Shown here: positions 14,305-21,956 of the stretch, in pieces
Layout: every line of letters starts with the position of its first letter
Position numbering within the stretch: the first letter of the stretch is position 1
Assembly: GCA_002702965.1 (NCBI GenBank)
Contig: PADE01000139.1
Span: 43,329 to 65,284 of the forward strand
DNA length: 21,956 nucleotides
From: Planctomycetaceae bacterium
GTDB taxonomy: Bacteria; Planctomycetota; Planctomycetia; Pirellulales; Pirellulaceae
Reading direction: 5' to 3'
Notes under the pieces: generated by a model
Told to the model about the DNA's origin: nothing
The model's input: only the letters and a program-made list of their open reading frames with translations
The model's database searches: none
Translations under genes and position numbers: made by a program

Positions 14305-16011
14305 ATGTCTCACCAACTCTGGTCTAGCGACATCGACCGGTTCTTAGCGCACCTACTAGCCAGCCAACTGGTCACGCAATCGACACTGGAACAAGCCTGC
14401 GTGGAGTGGCAAACCGAATGGATGATCCGTAAGAACCTGGATTCGCTGTGCGAGCGACTCGTCGGTTCCGATATTCTCACCCAATGGCAATGCCAGCAAC
14501 TGCGAGACGGAAAGTACTGGGGCTTCTTCGTCGACGATTACCGGATCGAGGAGTATCTACGTACCGATGGCGCGCGTGACAAGTACTTGGCCTGCGAAAA
14601 ATCAACCGGCCAACGCGTCATCCTCGAAGTCCAATCGCCCGCGATCGCACGTCTCCACAATGGACGGCTGGCTTATCGGGTGAACCGAGCTCCGGGAGTC
14701 CGCCAACCTGAGGGGAATGGGAATCACGCCCTTTCGCCATTGGAAGATCCCCAAGTCAGCGTCTTTTTCAGTGACGCGATTAGAACCGAACCAGACCGAA
14801 AGCGGATGCTGGCGGAGCTGCCCTCGATTACCGTCGGTGATCTTCCTCCGGGAGCCCAGCGGGACGTGCGGATACCAGCCGACGAGCCGTCCGAAACACC
14901 TTCCTGGCGGGGGCGTTTTCTGAGGATCGCGGTCGTTTCCGGCGCTCTGCTGCTGGCAGTCGGTGGCGGGCTGCGGTTGATGTGGGAGCCGGCCCCTGTC
15001 GAAAAGATTGGCAACCTGTACGACGTCATGACTGTCGGCATGACTGCAAATCGGGTAGAGACCGCCGTCCACGCAACCCGCAGCCTCGCTCAGTGGCAGG
15101 ACAGCCGCGCGTTTGTCGATGACGGGGGATTCATCCGCTACCCACTGGGGTCGGGGGCCTATTTAGTGGTCCGCTTTGATAGTCTGTATGACCCGGGAAA
15201 CATCCTGCCCGAGGATCGGATCGATTCGTTTCGATTCATCCACTTTGACGATTTGCGTGGCGAGGTTCGCGAGGACCTCCTCCCGCTGGTACGACGCATC
15301 CACCTGGCGTCGTTCAATGGATTCAATCTGCAGCCTGTCGAGTTGATCCAAACGGTCAATGAGCTGCACTCGGCCGGCAAGGAGTTGGCAATCGATGCGC
15401 TGACCGACTACTACAATCTGGCTCGCAATGATACCGATCGCGCCTGGCAATACAATCTCGACAAGCACCGTATTTTCTTATTGGCGCGGCTGCTATTTGT
15501 TCCGAAGGACAACCGTGGGCAAATGGCGGTGGCCCACTTGGACACCAACGCGGATGACTTAAAGTGGACGGGAAATAACTCCGGCAGTCTGCCGCTGATC
15601 GTTATCGACGACATTCCCCTATCGCTGCTCAGTGGCTACCGAACCGCCGGGCAATCGCAGTCACCGAGCGCCTTCTTGAAGTATTGTCGATCGTCGTGCC
15701 GTTTACGGTCGCGCCCTTTGACGCCTACCATCTCGCCCATCAAGACGATCGAACATCTAGTCCAGTCCAAGCATCTGAAAAGGCTGGTGGGAAACAGCTT
15801 TCTTCTCACCAAGTCGCTGCTCCGCGTGCAAGCGACGCGGTGTGTTGACGGCGTGGTACGAGGCCTGCCTGCGGACTATCAAAAGCAGCTTAACTGCAAC
15901 CTTGTCAGCTCTCTGGAAGCGGACAGCGTGTGGCGAACAATCCGCAACCTGGACAAAAAGGCCAAGATCACCTGGAATGTCGATCGGCAGGAATTCGGAT
16001 TCGATGAGTAA
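14305..16011 (+). CDS. Membrane protein with a degenerate Ser/Thr-kinase N-lobe and BamE-like segment
   Basis: No named family is recognised for the 568-residue protein as a whole. Residues 10-80 match the leader module found before the catalytic domain in planctomycete Ser/Thr kinases, including LTQWQCQQLRDGKYWGFF (58-75). Residues 79-111 continue like the first strands of a kinase N-lobe (YRIEEYL...DKYLACE...QRVILEVQ). However, the glycine-rich loop is missing, and where VAIK should supply the catalytic lysine the sequence reads VILEV. There is no HRD, DFG or C-lobe, so kinase activity is not possible. One transmembrane helix follows (about 205-226). Outside it, LYDVMTVGMTANRVETAV (238-255) resembles the start of a SmpA/OmlA (BamE-like) domain. 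The remaining 300 residues are unassigned. The frame is intact and expression looks likely given the promoter upstream. Confidence 0.65.
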   Translation: MSHQLWSSDIDRFLAHLLASQLVTQSTLEQACVEWQTEWMIRKNLDSLCERLVGSDILTQWQCQQLRDGKYWGFFVDDYRIEEYLRTDGARDKYLACEKSTGQRVILEVQSPAIARLHNGRLAYRVNRAPGVRQPEGNGNHALSPLEDPQVSVFFSDAIRTEPDRKRMLAELPSITVGDLPPGAQRDVRIPADEPSETPSWRGRFLRIAVVSGALLLAVGGGLRLMWEPAPVEKIGNLYDVMTVGMTANRVETAVHATRSLAQWQDSRAFVDDGGFIRYPLGSGAYLVVRFDSLYDPGNILPEDRIDSFRFIHFDDLRGEVREDLLPLVRRIHLASFNGFNLQPVELIQTVNELHSAGKELAIDALTDYYNLARNDTDRAWQYNLDKHRIFLLARLLFVPKDNRGQMAVAHLDTNADDLKWTGNNSGSLPLIVIDDIPLSLLSGYRTAGQSQSPSAFLKYCRSSCRLRSRPLTPTISPIKTIEHLVQSKHLKRLVGNSFLLTKSLLRVQATRCVDGVVRGLPADYQKQLNCNLVSSLEADSVWRTIRNLDKKAKITWNVDRQEFGFDE

Positions 16012-16112
16012 GTTTGGCCAACGCCCGCTTGCGGTTGCCACTGTATCGGAGAACTGCGATAATCCGCGCGCGGTTTGTCACAGCGGAACGGTATCAGACC
16101 GGAGTCAGAACC

Positions 16113-17018
16113 ATGCGTTGGGTACTCTGCTGGTTTGTCGTTGCTGTGCTGTCTCTGCAGCCTTTGTCCCCACTCACTGCCGACTACCCCCTTGCCCCGT
16201 ACGGCCAGTTCTTGCCGGGCGGATGGGGCGATTGGCGTTGTTATCCTGACTCTCGTTTTCAGCGTTGGGGGATGTACGATTACCGGTCGGACTACTGGGG
16301 ATTGGTGGGGCCCGGTTATTCCCCATACGTTTACAGGCAGAACGTATTGAACCCCTATCGCGCCTGGTGGCTGGCACCCGTCTACCAACCGCCCGGGCTC
16401 CTTTTTGGACCCCAAGCGGTCGAGCGGTTTCTCGGCGTCGGACAGGTCCGCAATCAACTCGCTGCGCAGCGCCGCCAACTGGTAACCAAGGTGCGGCGAT
16501 CCAACTCGGAAACAAGGCGCCGCGCTGAACGGTTCATCGAATTCGGGGACGACCGTTTCGCCAAACAACATTTTTACCAGGCGCTGCAACGCTACCGAAC
16601 CGCAAGTAGCGTGGCGCCGGACGTGGCGGAAACGTATTTCCGTCAGGGACACGCGCTGGTCGCGTTGGGACACTTCGATCGAGCCGCTCGCGCTTTCAAG
16701 CGCGCACTCGCTATGAAGCCATCACTCGAACGGAGCGGTTTTGAAATCGTGCAACTCTATCGAGACAATCAAATCGCCAAGGAAGCCCACCTGGAAGCGC
16801 TCGCCAAGGCGGCCTGGAAACATACTCGAGATGACGACCTGTTGTTCTTGCTAGGTCTCTTTCTGCATTACGACGGCCAAGCCGTTCGCGCCACCAAGTT
16901 TTTTCGGCGGGCTTTTGAGTTGGCCGGTCCTCTACGATTTCATTTATTGCCATTCCTGCCAGCCGAACAACCGGCCAAGCCGGAAAATCAGGCGCTGGTC
17001 CAGCGGCTCGATATCTAG
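16113..17018 (+). CDS. Exported tetratricopeptide-repeat protein
   Basis: A 301-residue protein beginning at ATG 16113, which has GGAG 8 nt upstream. The frame is open back to a TTG at 16014, but only the ATG places a good signal peptide at the N-terminus (MRWVLCWFVVAVLSLQPLSP, cleavage probably after LTA). Residues 25-100 are rich in Tyr, Trp, Gly and Pro, as in flexible envelope linkers. Residues 135-270 are helical, with two or three TPR units; the clearest covers 172-203 (AETYFRQGHALVALGHFDRA...). TPRs mediate protein binding, so a scaffold role in the periplasm or envelope is plausible, but no partner is evident. It lies 101 bp after the pseudokinase-like gene on the same strand and could be its partner in one transcript. 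Confidence 0.8.
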   Translation: MRWVLCWFVVAVLSLQPLSPLTADYPLAPYGQFLPGGWGDWRCYPDSRFQRWGMYDYRSDYWGLVGPGYSPYVYRQNVLNPYRAWWLAPVYQPPGLLFGPQAVERFLGVGQVRNQLAAQRRQLVTKVRRSNSETRRRAERFIEFGDDRFAKQHFYQALQRYRTASSVAPDVAETYFRQGHALVALGHFDRAARAFKRALAMKPSLERSGFEIVQLYRDNQIAKEAHLEALAKAAWKHTRDDDLLFLLGLFLHYDGQAVRATKFFRRAFELAGPLRFHLLPFLPAEQPAKPENQALVQRLDI

Positions 17019-17140
17019 GAATTACCGGCAACGCGATGTGGTCTTTTCGATGGCCGCACCGCCAGGCCGGCCGCGCTCAACGGAATGGTAGCCCGCGGAC
17101 TTCCGATGCAGAGCCCACGACAGCGCTTGCGCCGAGCGGT

Positions 17141-17872
17141 TCACGATTCGGCAAACACGTGTTGTACAAAACGCGGAAGCAACCTCATCGCACCCGGAGT
17201 TTCCTCGACCGCGGTGGCAAACTCCTCAAACGTCACGCCCGCGATCGCCTGGACATATTCGGGATAGCACTCGACGCGTTGGAGCAACGCGGATCTCGTC
17301 AGCTCCGGGTGAAATTGAGTCGCGTAAATCGGCTTGTTCTGGAAGCGAAACGCCTGGTTGGCCACACCACGCGTCGACGCCAATAAAGTCGCGTCTGGCG
17401 GTAAGCGATCTACAATGTCCTGGTGACCGAACTGCGCCGGGAAAGCGTCCTCGACGATCCCGAACACGGGATCGAGGCATCCGGCAGTGGTCAGGTGCAA
17501 TTGGTGCGTGCCCAATTCCGCGCGCGAAAGATCGGTCACCACTTCGCCACCCAATGCCCGAGCGAGTGCCTGAAAACCCCAACACGACGCAAACGTCGGC
17601 TTCGCGTGGTCGTAAAGCAACCGCATCGCATCCAGTGCCCACGACAACCAGGGACCGCCCGCGACCACCGAGTAGTCACCCGATCCACCAATCAACACCA
17701 CGTCGACCCGACGCAACGCCGGTAGCGACAACCCTTCCGACAGCAGATCGAGCGTCCGCACCCGGTCGATTTCACAATCCAGAGCACGGGCGAAACACTC
17801 CACCTCCTGAATCCGCATCGGATCATGGTAATCTCGCACCTGTAATAGCAGAATTCGCACCGCCGCAGTCAT
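17141..17872 (-). CDS. Class I glutamine amidotransferase domain protein
   Basis: Stand-alone class I (triad) glutamine amidotransferase of 243 residues, resembling the GATase half of GMP synthase and related cytoplasmic proteins. The nucleophile is Cys97 in FASCWGFQ (94-101), and His188 and Glu190 in QFHPE complete the triad. IGGSGDYSV (61-69) forms the oxyanion-side loop. No synthetase or acceptor domain is fused or adjacent, so the acceptor is unknown. Alternatives are a gamma-glutamyl hydrolase of the same fold or an ammonia-supplying subunit for an unlinked partner. It is convergent with the TPR gene (122 bp apart) and divergent from the polysaccharide deacetylase gene. The ATG at 17872 has no strong SD. 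Confidence 0.85.
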   Translation of the reverse strand: MTAAVRILLLQVRDYHDPMRIQEVECFARALDCEIDRVRTLDLLSEGLSLPALRRVDVVLIGGSGDYSVVAGGPWLSWALDAMRLLYDHAKPTFASCWGFQALARALGGEVVTDLSRAELGTHQLHLTTAGCLDPVFGIVEDAFPAQFGHQDIVDRLPPDATLLASTRGVANQAFRFQNKPIYATQFHPELTRSALLQRVECYPEYVQAIAGVTFEEFATAVEETPGAMRLLPRFVQHVFAES

Positions 17873-18156
17873 CGTTGTCTAAGCCCTTTCGCTACCAGTT
17901 TGCGCCACATCGGCATCCACTTGAACCCGACGCGGCACCTCGATCCGCCTGTGCGACATCGTGGCTGGATGATCCGAGAGAGAATATAATCCACGCGACG
18001 GCTGCGGTCTCACCGTCCGACAATCGTCTGCTGGCCCCACGGGTGGTCCGTCTCGGCGGCCTGCCAACGTTCGCACAGCGGCGTTCGACGGGCAACGCGT
18101 TGTGGAAAGTCACAGCAACCACCAAATACTATTTCGTCGACACAGAGTAGCGCCCC

Positions 18157-19905
18157 ATGAAACCGATCCTGATCATCGCCGCGGTAACCATTTTGTCGGC
18201 TGCTCCAAGCGCAGCGCATGAACCGATTCCGGACAAACTCGTCGTGCTTAGTTTCGATGATTCGGTAAAGTCTCACTTCACCATTGTGCGACCGATTCTG
18301 CATCGATACGGATTCAAGGCCACTTTTTTCATTACCGAAGGATTTGATTTCCTCTCGAACAAACAAGATTACATGACCTGGGAGGAGATCGCACAATTGC
18401 ATCGCGAGGGATTTGAGATTGGTAACCACACCAAGGACCATCTCAGTCTTCAACAAGACAACCTCAACCAGTTGGCAGATCAACTCCAGGGAATCGAACA
18501 GCAGTGTCAAAAACACGGGATTCCCCGTCCAAGTAGTTTCGCCTGGCCGGGAAATTCCATTCACTTAGACGCATTACCCATATTGCATAACAACGGCATC
18601 CGGTTTGCGCGGCGTGGCGGTCAACCCGAACGACCGTATCGATCGGGGCGTGGGTTCGCCTATCAACCCGGACTCGATCATCCCCTGTTGATTCCGTCCG
18701 CCGGCGACGCCCGCCCCAATTGGGAACTCGACGACTTGATCCAAGCCGTGACACAAGCCCGCCACGGGCGCGTCGCCGCGTTGCAGTTTCACGGTGTTCC
18801 CGATCGCGCCCATCCGTGGGTCAGCAGTTCCCAAGAGCGCTTCGAAGTGTTCATGAAGTATTTGGCGCTGCACAAATACAAGGTGATTGCGATGCGAGAT
18901 CTAAGCCGGTATATCGATCCCGAGGTCCGCCCGCAAAACCCCGACGAGATCATTCGAGATCGCCAACGCCACATCGCGTCAGGAAAGCAACCGTCGAATG
19001 CGCGTAAACCAGCGAGCGATGAAGACTTACGATTCTGGTTGACTAACATGGTTGCACATCACGGTTTCACCCGCGCCGAAGTCGGGGCCGCGACCGGGTT
19101 GACCTCTGAGGTCATTGACGCCGCCGTCAAACGTTTTGCGGTGGGGCATCAAGCGTCGCCGCAACCTGATCCCTCAGCTCCTTTGAGAGTGCTTCCCTAC
19201 CCGGGTGGACGACACCCACGGATCGGTTTTCGTGACGGTGCCATCCGTCCGCAGCGGGAAACGAAGGTGAGTGTGTTTACACCGTGGGCCGAAGGGGGTT
19301 ATGTGGTCGTCGATGTTCCCGAAGCGATCTGGTCGGGAAAAGGCGAGCAGCGTGAACTGCTCTACCTGGCACACACGCATGTGCCTACACGGTGGACACG
19401 CCAAGGCGTCGAACTGTCAAAACAGGAATGGAACCGGCGGCCCGACGGATCATTCGATATCGAGCGTCATTTACCTAATCGAGTCTCCTTCGGTGCCCGC
19501 GTGATTCCCGGTCCCGCAGCGGTTCGCTGGGAACTCTGGCTAACCAATCGGGGAGATCAAGACTTGACTGGTCTGAGAGTTCAAAACTGCGTCTTATTGG
19601 GTCAGGCAAAGGGATTCGAACAACGGGATAAGACCAACAAGTTACTGTCGGACCCCTTCGTCGCCTGCCATGATCGAGAGAAAAAACGCTGGGTCATCAC
19701 GGCCTGGGAAAACTGCCAGCGCCCCTGGGCCAACGCCGAATGTCCGTGCATGCATTCCGACCCAGCCTTTCCGGACTGCCCGGTCGGGCAGACACGAACA
19801 CTACACGGGTGGCTCTCGTTCTATTCGGGTGATGACATTCAGGGTGAATTGCGCCGGATTCGCGCAAGCGACTGGCAAACGGTAGGCAACCGAAAGGGTT
19901 CTTGA
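18157..19905 (+). CDS. Polysaccharide deacetylase (NodB/CE4) family protein with extra C-terminal domain, exported
   Basis: Predicted exported enzyme that removes N- or O-acetyl groups from a polysaccharide. The signal peptide is residues 1-20 (hydrophobic core then AAPSAA). The NodB domain covers about 25-255. LSFDDS gives the catalytic base and metal ligand Asp34/Asp35, NHTKDH supplies metal ligands His91 and His95, FAWPG stands for the usual motif 3, and LQFHG (near 210) supplies the last motif. A basic linker (about 265-300) leads to a C-terminal region of about 280 residues rich in beta strands and aromatic residues, which I cannot assign; it may bind carbohydrate. At 582 residues it is roughly twice the size of a bare CE4 enzyme. 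A TATAAT box at 17985-17990 lies upstream, with no good -35. The ATG lies at the end of a 284-bp gap shared with the divergent GATase gene. Confidence 0.85.
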   Translation: MKPILIIAAVTILSAAPSAAHEPIPDKLVVLSFDDSVKSHFTIVRPILHRYGFKATFFITEGFDFLSNKQDYMTWEEIAQLHREGFEIGNHTKDHLSLQQDNLNQLADQLQGIEQQCQKHGIPRPSSFAWPGNSIHLDALPILHNNGIRFARRGGQPERPYRSGRGFAYQPGLDHPLLIPSAGDARPNWELDDLIQAVTQARHGRVAALQFHGVPDRAHPWVSSSQERFEVFMKYLALHKYKVIAMRDLSRYIDPEVRPQNPDEIIRDRQRHIASGKQPSNARKPASDEDLRFWLTNMVAHHGFTRAEVGAATGLTSEVIDAAVKRFAVGHQASPQPDPSAPLRVLPYPGGRHPRIGFRDGAIRPQRETKVSVFTPWAEGGYVVVDVPEAIWSGKGEQRELLYLAHTHVPTRWTRQGVELSKQEWNRRPDGSFDIERHLPNRVSFGARVIPGPAAVRWELWLTNRGDQDLTGLRVQNCVLLGQAKGFEQRDKTNKLLSDPFVACHDREKKRWVITAWENCQRPWANAECPCMHSDPAFPDCPVGQTRTLHGWLSFYSGDDIQGELRRIRASDWQTVGNRKGS

Positions 19906-19968
19906 CCGACATCGCGCGGAGATCGTAGCGGACCGGGAGTCGGCATCCGATTTTCACGACCGTCGATG

Positions 19969-20014
19969 GTTGCGATTGACCGCAACACGCGATTTCGCGT
20001 CCGGGAAAATCCCG
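19969..20014 (+). promoter_or_regulatory. Three contiguous perfect inverted repeats in the leader of the DUF6513-pabB operon
   Basis: Within 46 bases there are three back-to-back dyads. The first is GTTGCG/CGCAAC with a 6-nt loop (19969-19986). The second is ACGCGA/TCGCGT with a 2-nt centre (19987-20000). The third is CGGGA/TCCCG with a 3-nt loop (20002-20014). They lie 63 nt after the deacetylase stop and 49 nt before the next start codon. This could be a structured leader, clustered repressor sites or a transcription stop for the upstream gene, although no T-run follows. The middle dyad would fold only if its arms open, so as DNA it suits an operator better. Confidence 0.45.
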
Positions 20015-20063
20015 CACGAAACGGATCCGAGATAGGCGCTAGTTCTTAGTCCGGTGATCGAAC

Positions 20064-21521
20064 ATGACGCGCGACCATATTCACTTCGTGACGGGACGCC
20101 TGGCCGAATTCTCCTTGCAGCGCATCCTTGCAGAGTTAGCTCCCCAAGTCGGCTTCGACTACTCGATCGGGGTGCTTCCGATCACCGTTGCCGCCTTGAT
20201 GACCCCCGATTGGATCCAGCGTCATCTCGGCGTCGTACCCGAAGCGACCGAGATTCTGCTACCCGGCTACTGCGGTGGCAATCTCGATGCAGTCGCTAAG
20301 ACCGCGGGTTGTCTAGTGAGACGCGGTCCGCGCGATCTGCGCGAGTTACCCGAGTTTTTCGGCAAGCGACGGCGACCAGACCCCGCCTATGGAAAATACG
20401 ACATTCAGATCCTCGCCGAAATCAACCATGCACCGCAGTTGACTCTCGAGGAAATCGTGTCACAGGCCAACCAACTTCGTTCCGCGGGAGCCGATCTCAT
20501 CGACGTGGGCTGTGATCCAGGCGACCCCTGGATGGGCGTCGGCGATTGCGTCAAGACACTACGAGATCAAGGCCACCGAGTCTCGATCGACAGCCTACAA
20601 CCCAAGGAGATCGAGGCCGCGGTTCACTCGGGCGCCGAATTGGTACTCTCCGTCAATCACTCCAACCGCGACGCGGCCGCCGACTGGGGTTGCGAAGTGG
20701 TTGCCATCCCCGATGAGCCGGCGGACTTGATGGGACTCGATGAGACGATCAACCGGCTGACTGCGGCCAACGTCCCGCTGCGGATTGACCCGATTCTGGA
20801 ACCCATCGGTTATGGGCTGGCGGCGAGCCTGCAACGCTATCTGAAGATCCGCGAGCGATTCCCCGATCAAGAGATGCTCATGGGTATCGGGAACCTGACG
20901 GAACTCACGGATGTCGATTCGGCGGGAGTGAACGTTCTACTGCTCGGTTTCTGCCAGGAATTGCAGATTCGTAGCGTGTTGACGACCCAGGTGATCAACT
21001 GGACCCGCAGTAGTGTCCAGGAATGTGACTTGGCGCGGCGACTGGTGCACTACGCGGTGCATCATCGGGTACTCCCGAAGCACCTCGAATCGCGTCTAGT
21101 CATGTTACGCGATACCAGCCAACTCGCGCTGGACCATCGCGAGTTGGCACAACTGGCGGAACAGATTCGCGACCACAACTATCGCCTATTCGCCGACGAC
21201 CAGCAGCTGCATCTGGTGGCGGCTCAACTGCATCTCAAGGACGATGACCCATTTCGCCTGTTCGAGAAGTTGCTTTCCACCCAACCTCAAAACCTCGACA
21301 TCACACATGCCTTTTACCTGGGCTACGAATTGGCCAAAGCGAACACTGCCGTCGTACTCGGTAAACAGTATCGTCAGGACGAAGCACTCGATTGGGGCCT
21401 GTTGACCGTCGACGAAACCCATCATCGACTAGCGAGACCCGTGGCCGGGAATCGGAGTCCGGCTCACCCGGCGACATCCGAACCATCGTCGAGCGGTGCC
21501 GAGGAGGATTCACTTGAGTGA
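20064..21521 (+). CDS. DUF6513 / dihydropteroate synthase-like protein (H4MPT-associated type)
   Basis: Residues 1-110 form a DUF6513-type N-terminal domain beginning HIHFVTGRLAE. Residues 115-330 form a DHPS-like TIM barrel: IQILAEINHAP, then GADLIDVGCDPGDPW (143-157) and RVSIDS (172-177), which mirror the GAxxIDxG and SIDT signatures of dihydropteroate synthase. Homologues related to archaeal MJ0107 occur in organisms with H4MPT, including methylotrophs and planctomycetes, and are thought to take part in pterin cofactor synthesis. The reaction is not established. The C-terminal 150 residues have no assignment and end in a low-complexity tail. The ATG at 20064 has only a weak GGTGA upstream. 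The gene overlaps the pabB-like gene by 8 nt, which links it to p-aminobenzoate. Confidence 0.82.
   Translation: MTRDHIHFVTGRLAEFSLQRILAELAPQVGFDYSIGVLPITVAALMTPDWIQRHLGVVPEATEILLPGYCGGNLDAVAKTAGCLVRRGPRDLRELPEFFGKRRRPDPAYGKYDIQILAEINHAPQLTLEEIVSQANQLRSAGADLIDVGCDPGDPWMGVGDCVKTLRDQGHRVSIDSLQPKEIEAAVHSGAELVLSVNHSNRDAAADWGCEVVAIPDEPADLMGLDETINRLTAANVPLRIDPILEPIGYGLAASLQRYLKIRERFPDQEMLMGIGNLTELTDVDSAGVNVLLLGFCQELQIRSVLTTQVINWTRSSVQECDLARRLVHYAVHHRVLPKHLESRLVMLRDTSQLALDHRELAQLAEQIRDHNYRLFADDQQLHLVAAQLHLKDDDPFRLFEKLLSTQPQNLDITHAFYLGYELAKANTAVVLGKQYRQDEALDWGLLTVDETHHRLARPVAGNRSPAHPATSEPSSSGAEEDSLE
21501..21507 (+). promoter_or_regulatory. Strong ribosome binding site for the overlapping pabB-like gene
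   Basis: GAGGAGG inside the last codons of the upstream gene, 6 nt before TTG 21514. It is the strongest SD in the window and decides in favour of a TTG start overlapping the upstream stop. Confidence 0.65.
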
Positions 21522-21956
21522 TCACCTCCCGCTGGTAGAAGAACTACCGAGCACACTCGATTCCGAGCAGGCCTTCCGCGCTCTCGCTTCGCTGCCACAC
21601 GTCCTGTTCTTGGACAGCGCACAGCGCGACCCGCAATTGGGACGTTATTCGTTTGTCACCGCCGATCCCTTTTCCTTTCTGCGGGTATCGGTCAATGGGA
21701 ATGACCCGCTGGCGCAACTTCGCCGTCTGCTGTCGGGATGGGAAACCGAGACACGGTCTCCTCTACCACCTTTTCAGGGTGGCGCAGCCGGACTGTTTTC
21801 CTACGATCTTTGCCACAGCCTGGAGCAAATCCCGGCATCCCGGTTCTCGGAATTTCAGACACCCGCTGTGGCTATCGGTCTGTACGACGTCGTGGTGGCG
21901 TTCGACCACGAGTGTGAGCGCAGTTGGATTATTTCTCAGGGGTTCCCGGCGACCGC
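21514..21956 (+). CDS. pabB: Aminodeoxychorismate synthase component I-like protein (N-terminal part, cut by window edge)
   Basis: Enzyme of the chorismate-utilising family that converts chorismate and ammonia to 4-amino-4-deoxychorismate, the precursor of p-aminobenzoate. The 147 visible residues cover only the N-terminal region. Diagnostic parts are FLDSAQRDPQLGRYSFVTADP and FQGGAAGLFSYDL, which match PabB better than anthranilate synthase TrpE. The catalytic chorismate-binding domain lies beyond the edge, so TrpE is not fully excluded. The start is TTG at 21514, with GAGGAGG 6 nt upstream, and it overlaps the previous stop by 8 nt, so translational coupling is expected. The pairing with a DHPS-like gene fits a role in folate or H4MPT synthesis, both of which consume p-aminobenzoate. 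Confidence 0.82.
   Translation, partial: MSDHLPLVEELPSTLDSEQAFRALASLPHVLFLDSAQRDPQLGRYSFVTADPFSFLRVSVNGNDPLAQLRRLLSGWETETRSPLPPFQGGAAGLFSYDLCHSLEQIPASRFSEFQTPAVAIGLYDVVVAFDHECERSWIISQGFPAT

Noticed and set aside
15879..16673. 264-codon minus-strand frame.
   Set aside because: Antisense to the end of the pseudokinase-like gene and to the TPR gene; spans their intergenic gap and looks like no protein.
17985..17990. TATAAT upstream of the polysaccharide deacetylase gene.
   Set aside because: No acceptable -35 at 16-18 bp and no extended -10; left as a remark rather than a promoter call.
1..21956. Search by eye for CRISPR repeats, tRNA genes, transposase genes and long direct repeats.
   Set aside because: None seen. 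A computational scan (tRNAscan-SE, Infernal, repeat finder) was not possible, so small ncRNAs cannot be excluded.

Overview
The window looks like a chromosomal piece of a planctomycete, probably near the Pirellula/Rhodopirellula group. This is inferred from gene content, not from a marker gene. The evidence is a Tat-exported DUF1501 protein, a CehA/McbA-like metallohydrolase homologue, a DUF6513/dihydropteroate-synthase-like gene of the type linked to tetrahydromethanopterin (H4MPT) C1 metabolism, and a protein carrying the N-terminal module of planctomycete Ser/Thr kinases. Other fitting signs are a GC-rich sequence, many short single-gene transcription units and frequent GTG/TTG starts. I see no insertion sequence, phage gene, CRISPR array, tRNA or rRNA.

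Layout. Positions 1-1540 hold the 3' part of a sodium:solute symporter, followed closely by a possible 43-residue membrane peptide. At 1708-3120 (+) is a DUF1501 protein, convergent with a GlgX-type glycogen debranching enzyme (3176-5260, -). After a 364-bp gap comes a minus-strand block of housekeeping genes: a class B DnaJ/CbpA co-chaperone (6450-7394), RNase P protein rnpA (5861-6250) and yidD (5625-5846). A CehA/McbA-like secreted protein (7599-9194, +) is convergent with an MFS transporter (9225-10595, -). Upstream of the MFS gene, on the same strand, is an MlrC/M81 metallopeptidase gene (10802-12298), which is divergent from phosphonoacetaldehyde hydrolase phnX (12377-13213). Their 78-bp intergenic region contains a perfect 7-5-7 dyad. 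Downstream of phnX lie a Tat-exported SGNH hydrolase (13303-14163), a membrane protein with a decayed kinase N-lobe (14305-16011, behind a strong sigma70-like promoter), an exported TPR protein (16113-17018), a class I glutamine amidotransferase (17141-17872, -) and an exported polysaccharide deacetylase (18157-19905). The right end holds the DUF6513/DHPS-like gene (20064-21521), overlapping by 8 nt the start of a pabB-like chorismate-utilising enzyme that runs off the window.

How the genes fit together. The clearest functional link is at the right end. A pABA-forming enzyme is translationally coupled to a DHPS-like protein, which points to a pterin cofactor (folate or H4MPT) branch. The 158-bp region in front of that pair carries three back-to-back perfect inverted repeats. 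The mlrC/phnX/MFS neighbourhood may be a small catabolic locus under a shared operator, but its substrate cannot be read from the sequence. I found no clear large undescribed system. The best leads are the triple-hairpin leader, the pseudokinase remnant fused to a membrane protein, the mlrC-phnX operator and the metal-ligand change in the CehA-like protein.
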